DNA of 64,000 nucleotides from Methanolobus sp. WCC4 (GCF_038022665.1 NZ_CP150629.1:62001-126000); one strand, 5' to 3'. Shown: positions 35,130 through 44,407, numbered from the stretch's first letter. Program-made: numbers and translations. The notes: generated by a model not told the origin, from the letters alone.

Positions 35130-36308
35130 TCAAACAAGTGATGTTATGTCTGAGACCGTACTCACCAGTGTCTCGACCTCATCTTCGGTATTGTACAATC
35201 CGAATGACGCCCTCACAGTACCATTGACACCCAGATGACCGATTCCCGGCATTGCACAATGATAGCCGCTCCTCACACAGATGCCACGGGTCTGGTCAAG
35301 TATCATGGCCACATCATGTGCGTTCATCCCTGTGACATTGAAAGACACGACCCCTGCCCGATTCTCCGGCCCATATACCTCCACGCCATCCATTTCAGCA
35401 AGACTGGATGCGGCTTCTTTTGCAAGGGAAGTCTCATGTTCTTCTATTTTGTCGACACCTATCTCCGTCACATATTCCACGGCACGGCCAAGACCGATCA
35501 CTCCGGGAATATTAGGAGTTCCCGCCTCGAACTTAGCAGGACTTGGTTCCATCCTGAAGTCCTCTGCAGTTACAGAACTTACCATTCCCCCGCCCAGGAA
35601 TGCAGGTTCGATTCCCTCTGGCTCTTTTATGTATAACACACCGGTGCCCTGCGGACCAAGCAGACCCTTGTGACCGGGACATACAAAGAAGTCCGGGTCA
35701 AGTGAACCTATATCGATAGGCAGGTTCCCTGCTGACTGGGACCCATCCACCAGTATCCTCACGCCATGCGCTCTGGCTATTGAAGCTATCTTTTCAATGT
35801 TCTGTATCGATCCAAAGACATTGGAAACATGGTTGACGGCTATTAGCCTCGTGTTCTCATTGATAGATGAACTGATATCATCAGGGTCAACCACTCCCTG
35901 AATATCAGGCGTGACAACTGTGACATCAACACCTACTTCCTTTAATCTCATCCATGGGAGCAGATTGGAATGATGTTCAACAAGTGTGACTATTACATGG
36001 TCCCCTTTCTTCCACGGGAAACCCCTTGAAACTATATTGATGCCCTCTGTTGCGTTCTTTGTGAAAATGGTATTCTCGACACCCATATTCAGGAACGATG
36101 CCACTATCTCCCTGGCATCCTCATAACGATTGGTCGTTTCCCTTGCAAGCCTGTGGGCACCCCTTCCATGATTGGCAGCGTACTTATAGAAATAATCAAG
36201 CATTGCAGATACAGCCTGCTTCGGAGTCTGCGTTGTGGCCGCATTGTCCAGATATATCACTTCACTCAATACCGGAAAGTCTTCCCTGACGGCAAGGACA
36301 TCATACAT
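35130..36308 (-). CDS. SufS-like cysteine desulfurase (class V aminotransferase)
   Basis: The 392-aa PLP enzyme reads YLDNAATTQTPKQAV, NATEGIN, HHSNLLPW, VDGSQSAGNL, FVCPGHKGLLGPQGTGVLY (lysine for PLP) and VRSGYHCAMPG (active-site Cys). It would release sulfur from cysteine for FeS clusters or for other thio-modifications. It sits 40 nt downstream of a 46-aa peptide gene on the same strand and about 1 kb from YcaO-TfuA, so it may supply sulfur to them (inference). Confidence 0.92.
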   Translation of the reverse strand: MYDVLAVREDFPVLSEVIYLDNAATTQTPKQAVSAMLDYFYKYAANHGRGAHRLARETTNRYEDAREIVASFLNMGVENTIFTKNATEGINIVSRGFPWKKGDHVIVTLVEHHSNLLPWMRLKEVGVDVTVVTPDIQGVVDPDDISSSINENTRLIAVNHVSNVFGSIQNIEKIASIARAHGVRILVDGSQSAGNLPIDIGSLDPDFFVCPGHKGLLGPQGTGVLYIKEPEGIEPAFLGGGMVSSVTAEDFRMEPSPAKFEAGTPNIPGVIGLGRAVEYVTEIGVDKIEEHETSLAKEAASSLAEMDGVEVYGPENRAGVVSFNVTGMNAHDVAMILDQTRGICVRSGYHCAMPGIGHLGVNGTVRASFGLYNTEDEVETLVSTVSDITSLV

Positions 36309-36343
36309 AGGAACCAGTATGTAAAGAAGATAAAAATAGTTTT

Positions 36344-36361
36344 GCAGGCTATTTTGCCTGC
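36344..36361 (-). terminator. Hairpin overlapping the stop of the 46-aa ORF, attenuator or terminator
   Basis: On the minus strand GCAGGC-AAAATA-GCCTGC is followed by AAAACTATTTTT. It lies between the small ORF and the desulfurase start, so it could attenuate the downstream gene. Confidence 0.55.
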
Positions 36362-36489
36362 ACTCCGCCTACCATGAAGCGATAAAGCTCCATTTCCTCA
36401 GCGTTGAGTTTGTCTGCCGACACTCCATCTACCACCGCATGGCAGCTTGTGAAGAAATCGACCTTTCTATTTTTGTTTAAGTTTCTCAT
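36349..36489 (-). CDS. Unannotated 46-aa peptide upstream of the cysteine desulfurase
   Basis: The ORF has a strong CAGGAGG ribosome-binding site 7 nt before ATG and an AT-rich promoter (TATTAATATGTT) further upstream. It encodes MRNLNKNRKVDFFTSCHAV..., a basic N-terminus, one Cys-His pair (residues 16-17) and an acidic helix-like end (KLNAEEMELYRFMVGG). It has no signal peptide or membrane segment. It reads into the hairpin before the desulfurase. A regulatory peptide, a leader, or a modification substrate are all possible; no family is recognised. Confidence 0.6.
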   Translation of the reverse strand: MRNLNKNRKVDFFTSCHAVVDGVSADKLNAEEMELYRFMVGGVQAK

Positions 36490-36664
36490 AATTTTGCCTC
36501 CTGTCTCTCTTTTACGTATTCATAGCCGTAAGAATAACATATTAATATCTACATTAAAAGAATATTAATCATTGCACCCCGACTAAACATATATGTATTC
36601 ATTAATGCAATATAAACATGTCGCCCATAAGAGCAGAAAAGGCAATAATAAAAAAGAAAAAGGA

Positions 36665-37174
36665 TCAGGAATTGACGAATATATAATCTGCTTCTGCATT
36701 TCCTTCATGACACCCTATGCAACCCTTTAGCTGACCCTCCGATCTGACAGTTCCATCCGGAGAGTAGGCTGCCCAGAACCAGTCATTGTTCTCCTGGTCG
36801 AAACCCTCTGCCTTATACATCAGGTAGACACCGGTCAGCTCTTCGTCAGAGTTGAAGCCTTCTTTTACAACAAATGTCTCATAAGGCATTATCTCACCGC
36901 CGACCTCGGCAGCTGAGAGTGCATTGTCCGAGACATAGATGGAAACATAGTCACCATGCACACCATTACCATCCATCATAGCCTCCTTTCCAGGCCAGAT
37001 ATTCCAATCCTTATAATTGTCATCTTCTGTTAGCATGGTGAAAAGAGCAGATGCATCTATTGCATCCTCTGCAACTGTATCACCTGCGGTAGTTTCTTCA
37101 TCGGTAACTGCATCAGTACAGCCTGAAATAGCGATAACGCACATCAGTACTAAAAACATAAGTTTCTTGATCAT
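36665..37174 (-). CDS. Cytochrome P460-like lipoprotein with one haem site
   Basis: The start is the ATG at 37174 (MIKKLMFLV) behind GGGGTT; the frame extends seven codons further. The 169-aa protein has a lipoprotein signal with lipobox AISGC, an acidic linker, and a domain with FVVKEGFNSDEELTGVYLMYKAEGFD, WFWAAYSPDG and a C-terminal CIGCH haem site. This fits the cytochrome P460 family, whose bacterial members oxidise hydroxylamine. It would lie outside the membrane. A T-rich terminator follows on the minus strand (about 36640-36662). Confidence 0.82.
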   Translation of the reverse strand: MIKKLMFLVLMCVIAISGCTDAVTDEETTAGDTVAEDAIDASALFTMLTEDDNYKDWNIWPGKEAMMDGNGVHGDYVSIYVSDNALSAAEVGGEIMPYETFVVKEGFNSDEELTGVYLMYKAEGFDQENNDWFWAAYSPDGTVRSEGQLKGCIGCHEGNAEADYIFVNS

Positions 37175-37272
37175 ATAGTAACCCCATAAAGACACTTACC
37201 ATCCACTATATAACAATAACCGGGAGAATGTTCCCTATATACATGACATCTTTGTCGTAAAAGATATAATAC

Positions 37273-38571
37273 ATGCAGGAGACTTTCACGATCATGCCAG
37301 AGATAAACATCGACAGATCACTCACATACATCGAAGGGACACAACGCGTCCTTGATGAAAAAAGCACCATGGAGAGAACTAAGGACAGGCTTGCGACCAT
37401 CGGAGTTACGAGGATCGCAAGTATCACAGACCTTGACAGGGTTGGCATACCTGTCTTTTCCAGCATAAGGCCAAGTGCGGCAGATGGTGCGATATCGGTC
37501 TACTCAGGAAAAGGTAACACTGAGACACAGGCAAGGATATCATCCATGATGGAGGCTTTCGAAAGGTGCCTTGCAGAAAGAAAGGGCACTAACAACGATG
37601 TGGAAGAGGACATCAAAGCCGAGCATCTGATCGAGAGTTACGATAACATCAGATATGAGTATCCTGCCATCGATCCACTTTCCCTGCTGATCGCAGAGGA
37701 CTATAGTCCACAATCATTAGTAGAATGGATCAGAGGATGGGACCTTATTAAGAACGAAGAGATAATGGTCCCTGCCAATGCAACCTACCACCCATATGAC
37801 CCTCCGGGAAGGACACAGAAACTCTTCAGGAGCAATACCAATGGACTTGCAGCCGGTAATACCATAGAGGAAGCAATATTCCACGGACTGCTCGAGGTCA
37901 TTGAAAGGGACGCATTGAGTATTGCCGAGTTCAACCGCAACCCCGGAAAAGAGTTGATCCTCACTGAGGCTGACGGAGAGAACTATGAGATCCTCCGCAA
38001 GTTGATTGACAATGGGGTCGAGGTCAAACTCTGGGTACTTACGCATGACACTGAGATAACAACAGTGGTTGCTGCCACCGATGACATAAGTCTCAGGGAT
38101 GCCGCCCTCCTTGTAATGGGAGCAGGATCACACCTTAAGCCCGAGATAGCTATCCGAAGGGCTCTCACAGAGGCTGCCCAGTCAAGGGTGGTACAGATAC
38201 ACGGTGCCCGTGAGGACACCGAGCGTGAGAGTTTTGTCAGGGACATCGGCTACGAAAGGATCAAGCGCATGAACAAGTACTGGTATGAGGAAGGGGAACA
38301 GGTATCTACCAGTGACCTGAAGGACCTCTCAAAGAACACTCCTGCCGAGAGCATAGATGCAGTACTGGAACAACTGAAAGGTGTGGCAGACTGTGCGGCA
38401 GTTGTAGACCTCTCAAGAGACAGTGTACCGGTGCCTGTTGTAAGGGTAGTCATACCTGCCTTTGAGCTATACACGCTCGACAGGGAACGTGTTGGCAAAA
38501 GGGCGAGATCAGGAAAGAGAAAGAAACTCGCTCCAAAGGACAGACCGTGGAGAACCGGACGCAGAAGATGA
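37273..38571 (+). CDS. YcaO-domain protein, thioamide-forming (McrA glycine type)
   Basis: The 432-aa protein has the YcaO ATP-binding fold: RISSMMEAFERCLAERKG, TNGLAAGNTIEEAIFHGLLEVIERDALS (acidic Mg/ATP residues) and RALTEAAQSRVVQIHG. In methanogens the YcaO-TfuA pair makes the thioglycine of methyl-CoM reductase. The annotated ATG (37273) or an ATG at 37306 within MPEINIDRSL may be the true start; the CAGGAG around 37276 favours the second. It overlaps tfuA by 4 nt. Confidence 0.92.
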   Translation: MQETFTIMPEINIDRSLTYIEGTQRVLDEKSTMERTKDRLATIGVTRIASITDLDRVGIPVFSSIRPSAADGAISVYSGKGNTETQARISSMMEAFERCLAERKGTNNDVEEDIKAEHLIESYDNIRYEYPAIDPLSLLIAEDYSPQSLVEWIRGWDLIKNEEIMVPANATYHPYDPPGRTQKLFRSNTNGLAAGNTIEEAIFHGLLEVIERDALSIAEFNRNPGKELILTEADGENYEILRKLIDNGVEVKLWVLTHDTEITTVVAATDDISLRDAALLVMGAGSHLKPEIAIRRALTEAAQSRVVQIHGAREDTERESFVRDIGYERIKRMNKYWYEEGEQVSTSDLKDLSKNTPAESIDAVLEQLKGVADCAAVVDLSRDSVPVPVVRVVIPAFELYTLDRERVGKRARSGKRKKLAPKDRPWRTGRRR

Positions 38572-39239
38572 GCGAAAAGAAGATACAAAGAAAAGTGCTG
38601 GTCTTTGCAGGCAGCAGCATAAACCACGAGGATGCTTCAGAGATCCTTGATGCCACATACTGGCCACCCATATCCAGAGGCGACCTTGACAGGGCCATGG
38701 AACAGGGTTACAATACCATAGGCATCATCGATGGCATTTTCTTCAGCCGGGCAGCCGTTGCCCATAAAGAGGTCATCAGGGCGATGAAGGAAGGGGCAAC
38801 CATTGTGGGAGGATGTAGTATGGGAGCACTCCGTGCATCCGAGCTCGATGTCCACGGAATGATAGGTGTCGGAAAGGTCTATGAATGGTACAGGGATGGC
38901 ATCATAGAGGATGACGATGAGGTGGCTGTGGCGACCAACCCGGATACATTCGAATCTGTATCAAGCCCCATGGTAAATATCCGGGAGACGCTCAAAGCAG
39001 CACATGAGGCAGGTATCATCTCGGAAGATGAATATACGGGCATAACCAGACTTGCAAAGAAGACACACTATTCCGAAAGAAGCTATTTCGGCATCACAAA
39101 GACGGCTTACAGAGAAGGCATCATATCAGAAGATAAGTCAAAAGAGCTACTCACGTTCTGCACTGAGAATGAGCGTGATGTAAAAAGAGAAGATGCGATC
39201 CTTGTCCTTAAAAAAATAAAGCAGATATTAGCTGAATGA
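38568..39239 (+). CDS. tfuA: TfuA-like protein, YcaO partner
   Basis: The 223-aa protein starts at the ATG overlapping the ycaO stop codon (ATGA), so the two are coupled. Motifs: VLVFAGSSINHEDA, IGIIDGIFFSRAAVAHKEVIRAM and GGCSMGALRASELDVHGM, characteristic of TfuA, which helps YcaO deliver sulfur or the substrate during thioamidation. It ends flush against the convergent metal-transport operon. Confidence 0.92.
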   Translation: MSEKKIQRKVLVFAGSSINHEDASEILDATYWPPISRGDLDRAMEQGYNTIGIIDGIFFSRAAVAHKEVIRAMKEGATIVGGCSMGALRASELDVHGMIGVGKVYEWYRDGIIEDDDEVAVATNPDTFESVSSPMVNIRETLKAAHEAGIISEDEYTGITRLAKKTHYSERSYFGITKTAYREGIISEDKSKELLTFCTENERDVKREDAILVLKKIKQILAE

Positions 39240-40055
39240 TCAGCTTGCTATTTTTGGCTTCAGTCCGTCATAAACGAAATGGAGCATGTACACTGTCGAC
39301 ATAACCAGGATTATCGTTGCACCGGATGGAGCATCGGCCAGGTATGACAGGAACAGACCTGAGATACTGAAGAATATACCGAAGAATGTCGCCAGATACA
39401 TCATCTTGCCGAAATTGTTGGTGTAATGCCTGCTGAGTGATGCAGGCATGGTAAGAAGTGCGATGATAAGGATGATACCTACCACTTTTATCAGCAGGAC
39501 GATCGTCAGTGCTATGAGACAGAGCAGAAGCAGGTAAAGCTTCTCAACTGAAAGGCCTGCAACTGTTGTGAACTGCTCATCAAAACAGAGTGCCATGAAC
39601 TGTTTATAATATGCATACACGATAAAGATAATAACAGCATCCAGTGCCAGCATGAGATATATATCCGACATCGGGACCGTCAGGATGTTACCGAACAGAT
39701 AGGTCATAAGATCAGGTGCATAGCCAGGGGTCCAGAATATAAGGATTATACCAATGGCCATTCCAAGGGACCAGAGTATACCTATGGCAGTGTCCTCGGC
39801 TACTTTGGACCTCTTGCTGACAAGACCCATTACGATCGCAGAGACGAGACTGAAAGGAATAAGACCGTATAAAGGATTTATACCCAGGTAGTACCCAAGA
39901 CCTATTCCACCGAATGAGGCATGTGTGATACCACCACTGATGAAAACTATCTTCTTGACGACAACATAGACGCCGATTATACCGCATGCGATACTTGCAA
40001 GGATAGCGGCAATAATGGCATTCCTCATAAAATCATACTGGAGTATCTCTAGCAT
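39240..40055 (-). CDS. Zinc/manganese ABC transporter permease (ZnuB-like)
   Basis: The 271-aa protein has 8-9 transmembrane helices beginning MLEILQYDFMRNAIIAAIL and the family block SGGITHASFGGIGLGYYLG. It starts at the ATG at 40055 behind GGTGAGG, 12 nt after the ATPase stop codon; a longer frame overlaps the ATPase gene. It is the last gene of the znu-type operon. Confidence 0.92.
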   Translation of the reverse strand: MLEILQYDFMRNAIIAAILASIACGIIGVYVVVKKIVFISGGITHASFGGIGLGYYLGINPLYGLIPFSLVSAIVMGLVSKRSKVAEDTAIGILWSLGMAIGIILIFWTPGYAPDLMTYLFGNILTVPMSDIYLMLALDAVIIFIVYAYYKQFMALCFDEQFTTVAGLSVEKLYLLLLCLIALTIVLLIKVVGIILIIALLTMPASLSRHYTNNFGKMMYLATFFGIFFSISGLFLSYLADAPSGATIILVMSTVYMLHFVYDGLKPKIAS

Positions 40056-40066
40056 AGTCCTCACCT

Positions 40067-40816
40067 TCAGTGTTCTTTCAATACCCTGTGTGGCACACCG
40101 TGAGCTATCAACTCTACAGGACACTGATATGATACTTCCAGATCATGCTGGCTCAATTCCTTGTCGTCATGATAATGGAAATTGCGGTTCAGACAACCGA
40201 CCTTATCCACATATACCGAGATAGCACTGATATCATGGGTCACCATCACGATAGCTATCTGGGATTTGAGTTTGTTAAGAAGCTCATAGAACTCCTTCTG
40301 CATTCTGGAATCTATCCCCGTGGACGGCTCATCAAGTATTAACATTTTCGGCTTTGTGACAAGTGACCGGGCAATGAAGACCCTCTGTTTCTGCCCACCT
40401 GATAGCTCCCCTATCTGACGGTCCTTGAACTCAAGCATTCCAACGGTTTCAAGGGCCTCATGGGCAGCCTTGCGATCATCATCATTATATCTTTGAAGCG
40501 GACCCTTGTGGCTCAGACGTCCCATGAGAACAACATCACAGACCGTAATTGGAAAATCAAGATTTGAGGAATGATACTGGGGAACATACCCCACGTACTT
40601 CCTCATGTCCTTAGGCTTGCCTCCCAGAAGTTTTACAGTGCCCCTGTCAGGCCTGATCAAACCAAGGATAACTTTCAGGAGAGTGCTCTTGCCTCCCCCG
40701 TTGGGACCGATGATAGCCAGGAAATCCTTATCCTTTACATTAAGGGTGACGGATTCCAGAACCCTGACACCATCATAGCTTACCCATATATCCTTAAGTT
40801 CGATCACATCTTCCAT
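40067..40816 (-). CDS. Zinc/manganese ABC transporter ATPase (ZnuC-like)
   Basis: The 249-aa ATPase starts at the ATG at 40816 (MEDVIELKDIWVSYDG), nearly touching the stop codon of the binding protein. It has Walker A GPNGGGKSTLLKVI, signature LSGGQKQRVFIARSL, Walker B LILDEPSTGID and His switch VTHDIS. It powers the permease encoded just downstream. Confidence 0.93.
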   Translation of the reverse strand: MEDVIELKDIWVSYDGVRVLESVTLNVKDKDFLAIIGPNGGGKSTLLKVILGLIRPDRGTVKLLGGKPKDMRKYVGYVPQYHSSNLDFPITVCDVVLMGRLSHKGPLQRYNDDDRKAAHEALETVGMLEFKDRQIGELSGGQKQRVFIARSLVTKPKMLILDEPSTGIDSRMQKEFYELLNKLKSQIAIVMVTHDISAISVYVDKVGCLNRNFHYHDDKELSQHDLEVSYQCPVELIAHGVPHRVLKEH

Positions 40817-40817
40817 T

Positions 40818-41792
40818 TCAAGCCAGCCCTTTTTCAAATGCTTCTGCTACCTTTGCAAGGTTATCTATATAATCCTTTGCAAGCGGATCGACCTCTACGA
40901 CCTCACCACCGATCTCGTTTGCTATGGTCTGCGCACTTACAGTACTAAAGCCCGACTGGACGAAAATGACCTTTATGCCTTTTTCGTTAGCTTCATCGAT
41001 AACATTCTGCATACCTTTAACGCTTGGTTCCTTACCTTCTATCTCAACTGCTACCTCTGTCAGCCCGTAATGATCTGCAAAATAACCCCATGCAGGATGA
41101 TAGACCATGAAACTGCTTCCCTCTTTGTCGGAAAGTGTGGCCTTTATGTCCTCATCCAGTGCATCAAGCTCTGCAAGATATGCATCCTTGTTCTCAAGAT
41201 AGACAGACTCGTTCTCCGGATCAAGCTCAACAAGCCCCTCATAGATAGTCTCAACCATTATCTTCACATTGGCAGGAGATGTCCAGATATGCGGATCAAG
41301 ACCATTTTCATGATCGTGGTCATGCTCTTCTGCCCCATCATCATGCACATCCCCGGATTCCTCTTCATGATGATCCCCATCAGTTTCCTCTTCATGGTCA
41401 TGGGCTTCCATTTCCTTTAGGGCGATACCTTCAGAGCAATCGATCACCATCATATCAGGATTCAGGTCAGCGATCTTGTCGATCATCATATCCTCTATGG
41501 TCAGACCCGAACCTACCATTGCATACATCTTTGCATCACTCAGATCCTTCAGCTGACCAGGGGTCGGCTCATAGGAATGAGGGTCGGCACCTGGAGGGAC
41601 CACTACGATAACTTCCACATTGTCCCCGGCGATCTTTTCCACGAATTCTGCCTGAGGAAGTACACTTACAGCCACCACCATATCAGTAGTATCGGATGAA
41701 ACACCAGACGTATCAGCCTCATCGACACAACCGGACATCAGAATAATGCCTATTATAAAGGTGAAAATTAAAACCATCATATTTCTATTCAT
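40818..41792 (-). CDS. Zinc/manganese-binding lipoprotein (ZnuA-like), His-rich loop
   Basis: The 324-aa protein has a lipobox (IILMSGC), cluster A-1 binding-protein blocks (VVVPPGADPHSYEPTPGQ, GLDPHIWTSPAN, YHPAWGYFADHYGL) with the metal histidines, and a long His/Asp/Glu-rich loop at about residues 133-168, typical of zinc rather than manganese binders. A candidate operator, CCAAA-CTA-TTTGG, lies upstream. Confidence 0.92.
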   Translation of the reverse strand: MNRNMMVLIFTFIIGIILMSGCVDEADTSGVSSDTTDMVVAVSVLPQAEFVEKIAGDNVEVIVVVPPGADPHSYEPTPGQLKDLSDAKMYAMVGSGLTIEDMMIDKIADLNPDMMVIDCSEGIALKEMEAHDHEEETDGDHHEEESGDVHDDGAEEHDHDHENGLDPHIWTSPANVKIMVETIYEGLVELDPENESVYLENKDAYLAELDALDEDIKATLSDKEGSSFMVYHPAWGYFADHYGLTEVAVEIEGKEPSVKGMQNVIDEANEKGIKVIFVQSGFSTVSAQTIANEIGGEVVEVDPLAKDYIDNLAKVAEAFEKGLA

Positions 41793-41822
41793 ATTATTAA
41801 CTCCACATTAGTTGTAATATAT

Positions 41823-41835
41823 CCAAACTATTTGG
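41823..41835. promoter_or_regulatory. CCAAA-CTA-TTTGG palindrome, candidate metal-regulator operator
   Basis: A 13-bp perfect palindrome, extended by partial symmetry (ATATCC/GGTATG), lies 31-43 bp upstream of the start of the metal-binding lipoprotein. DtxR/MntR-family proteins use such inverted repeats, and one is encoded directly upstream. Confidence 0.55.
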
Positions 41836-41875
41836 TATGACTCCAAATCAAAGATGAGAAATTAACAAATACCCC

Positions 41876-42298
41876 TTAAAGAGAACCACATGAGGAATGC
41901 CGGATCTTACCACAGACACCCACCGTAGGATGACCCATCGAACCACATATACGGTCGATGGCAGACTTCGAAACAAATGCCTCGAACCGGGATACTTCGC
42001 TGCAAGCCTCTTCAGAGGAAAGACCATAGTGACTCAGCATGAGGCTCAATATATTATGCCTATTCACAAAGAATTCAGCATACATCCTACCCATATCGGT
42101 CAGTCGGACACCCCTGTAAGGAACATGATCCACATAACCTGAACCCGCAAGGTCAGCAATGGTCTTTGTCGTTGTTGACGGGTCAACGTTCAGCTCAGTA
42201 GAGATGTCAGTGGTCTTTACAAGGTCCCCTTTCTTTAAGAGGAACTTCAGGTATTCTACCTTTTTTGGAGATAACTCCAATCCTGTGATCTCCTGCAT
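41876..42298 (-). CDS. DtxR/MntR-family metal-dependent regulator
   Basis: The 140-aa protein has a winged helix (KTTDISTELNVDPSTTTKTIADLAGSGYVDHV, RGVRLTDMGR) and a dimerisation/metal domain (VNRHNILSLMLSHYGLSSEEACSEVSRFEAFVSKSAIDRIC). It has no SH3-like extra domain. It sits upstream of and co-directional with the metal ABC operon and probably represses it when metal is sufficient. Confidence 0.88.
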   Translation of the reverse strand: MQEITGLELSPKKVEYLKFLLKKGDLVKTTDISTELNVDPSTTTKTIADLAGSGYVDHVPYRGVRLTDMGRMYAEFFVNRHNILSLMLSHYGLSSEEACSEVSRFEAFVSKSAIDRICGSMGHPTVGVCGKIRHSSCGSL

Positions 42299-42495
42299 AC
42301 TATTCCATAATCGACAGGAAGTATATATTTGTTTTGAATTTTACCCATTTTTAGCACTTATTTTTTGATATACCCCAAACATGAATGGTCCAGTGAACGT
42401 GACAAAGATAACACAAAAACCGATCAATATCCCATTGCACCCCAACTACGAAAAATAGATTAGTGAATTCAACTAAAATAGAGAAGGGGTTAAAA

Positions 42496-43920
42496 ATGAT
42501 CATACAGCAGATATTCACTGAGAAGGTAGCACACAGCTCCTACATACTGGCAGGAGACAGAAACTGTGCCATTATCGATCCCAGAAGGGACGTAGATATA
42601 TACCTGAAGATGGCCAGAGAACTGGGAGTCAGGATCACACACATACTTGAAACACACCTGCATGCAGATTTCATCTCAGGCCACCTGGACCTTGCAGAGA
42701 GGACAGGGGCTACGATCTACGCACCTGAGAAAGGTAATTGTGATTTTGAACACGTGCCATTAAAAGAAGGTGACATCTTTTCGATAGAAGACATTGAACT
42801 GCAGGTACTGGAAACTCCTGGCCATACCCCGGAACATATCTCATATGTGGTAGTTGACACTGCCAGAGGAAAAGAGCCCATAGCTCTTTTCTGCGGGGAC
42901 ACCATCTTTGTGGGAGATGTAGGAAGACCTGACCTCTTTCCCGGAAAAGCACAAGAACTTGCATCCAGACTCTACGATACACTACACGACAAGCTCATGG
43001 AGCTTCCGGACTTCTGCGAGATATATCCCGCACACGGTGCAGGTTCACTTTGCGGCAGAGCAATGGCATCCAAAAGAAGCAGCACCATTGGATACGAGAT
43101 CAATTACAACTATGCCCTTGAAATAAAGGACAGGGAGCAGTTCATAGGATCACTGACGAACAATATGCCCGAGGCACCTGACCATTTCAGCAGATGTTCG
43201 GACGTAAACCGTATAGGTCCTGAAAAGATGAAAGAACTACGTAACCCTGAACCCTTTAGTAATTCTGAATTCCGTGAGAGGATAGGAAAGGCGATCATAC
43301 TTGACGTACGAAGTTTCGAGAGCTTTGGCGGACAACATATACCCGGCGCCTACAACATAGACCTTAATTCAAACTTCCCCACATACTCAGGATGGTTATT
43401 GCCGCCGGAAAAGGACATACTCCTTGTTACCGATAATTATTTTCAGGCCCTTGATGCATGCATTCAGCTTCACCGCATAGGGATGGACAGGATTGCAGGC
43501 TACCTTGAAGAAGGAATGTACGGATGGGTGACCGAAGGACTGACGACAGGACATGTACCACAGATATCAGCGTCGGAACTCCATGAAAGGGTCACTGAAG
43601 AAAAAGAGCTGACCATAGTTGATGTCAGGGCAGTCTCCGAATATGAGGATTTCCACATCGAAGGAGCGGTGAATATACCAGTCCATGAACTAAGGGAAAG
43701 ACACGTCGAGCTTGACAGGGATGTTGATACAATACTCATATGCGGCTCCGGCCAGAGGTCCAGTATGGGATGCAGTATCCTGTTACAAAAAGGATTCTCA
43801 GATGTACGGAATGCCGCAGGAGGAATGACGGGATATGCAGCAGCAGGATATGGACCGGAATGTCCTAAGTGCGTACTCCCATGGGCACCTTTCAGAAATA
43901 TAGGATCAGACCTACCTTAA
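42496..43920 (+). CDS. MBL-fold hydrolase with two rhodanese domains (persulfide-type)
   Basis: The 474-aa protein starts at the ATG at 42496 behind GAAGGGG. The MBL domain has THLHADFISGH, CGDTIFVGDVGRPDLF and YPAHGAGS. Two rhodanese domains follow: the first lacks the cysteine (LLVTDN), and the second has the active loop LICGSGQRSS. Family members act on persulfides (ETHE1-like) and transfer sulfur. It is near the thioamide and desulfurase genes, but whether it acts with them is unknown. Confidence 0.88.
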   Translation: MIIQQIFTEKVAHSSYILAGDRNCAIIDPRRDVDIYLKMARELGVRITHILETHLHADFISGHLDLAERTGATIYAPEKGNCDFEHVPLKEGDIFSIEDIELQVLETPGHTPEHISYVVVDTARGKEPIALFCGDTIFVGDVGRPDLFPGKAQELASRLYDTLHDKLMELPDFCEIYPAHGAGSLCGRAMASKRSSTIGYEINYNYALEIKDREQFIGSLTNNMPEAPDHFSRCSDVNRIGPEKMKELRNPEPFSNSEFRERIGKAIILDVRSFESFGGQHIPGAYNIDLNSNFPTYSGWLLPPEKDILLVTDNYFQALDACIQLHRIGMDRIAGYLEEGMYGWVTEGLTTGHVPQISASELHERVTEEKELTIVDVRAVSEYEDFHIEGAVNIPVHELRERHVELDRDVDTILICGSGQRSSMGCSILLQKGFSDVRNAAGGMTGYAAAGYGPECPKCVLPWAPFRNIGSDLP

Positions 43921-43955
43921 AGGAAGAATATGCACATCACCGCTCTGCAATGATC

Positions 43956-44141
43956 TCATTCGAAAGGCATGCATTTGAAAGTGAAGATATCCTGCACCAT
44001 GCAGAAGAACGCTACGATCTCATCCATGGACATAAGTAGCAATATAAGTATCAGCAATACGATGATAAGTTCCGAATAATCCGGAAGTGAGTGCACCAGA
44101 TGTGCAAAGGTGCTCATGCTCCCGTTTGTAGAGTGGACCAT
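43956..44141 (-). CDS. Small single-helix membrane protein
   Basis: The 61-aa ORF is preceded by TAGGTGAAATT, a good ribosome-binding site. Its product has one strong transmembrane helix (ELIIVLLILILLLMSMDEIVAFF). No family is recognised. It is divergent from the surface-protein operon. Confidence 0.5.
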   Translation of the reverse strand: MVHSTNGSMSTFAHLVHSLPDYSELIIVLLILILLLMSMDEIVAFFCMVQDIFTFKCMPFE

Positions 44142-44407
44142 AATTTCACCTAATTAATAATTATAGTCAATCGAATAAAAACATAGCTACCAGCAATAAT
44201 AATTTTTTATTAAAATACTGAGTGTCAGTTGGATTCAAAAGAAGACTTTTTCTCAACATCATCCCCAGCCTGAGGCCTATTCAATAGATAGTAATTTTGT
44301 GCAAATGTTACTATAATACTATCCAATTATATAATATTATCACATATGTGAAGCTGGTATGATAAATTATTGATCCTTACAAGACAATCGAAAAAATCAC
44401 ATGCTGG
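44142..44407. promoter_or_regulatory. Divergent promoter region before the giant surface gene
   Basis: A 266-bp AT-rich stretch. A TATA box, TTATATAATATT (about 44327-44338), lies some 75 nt upstream of the first ATG, leaving a leader of roughly 45-50 nt. No long repeat is seen. Confidence 0.5.
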
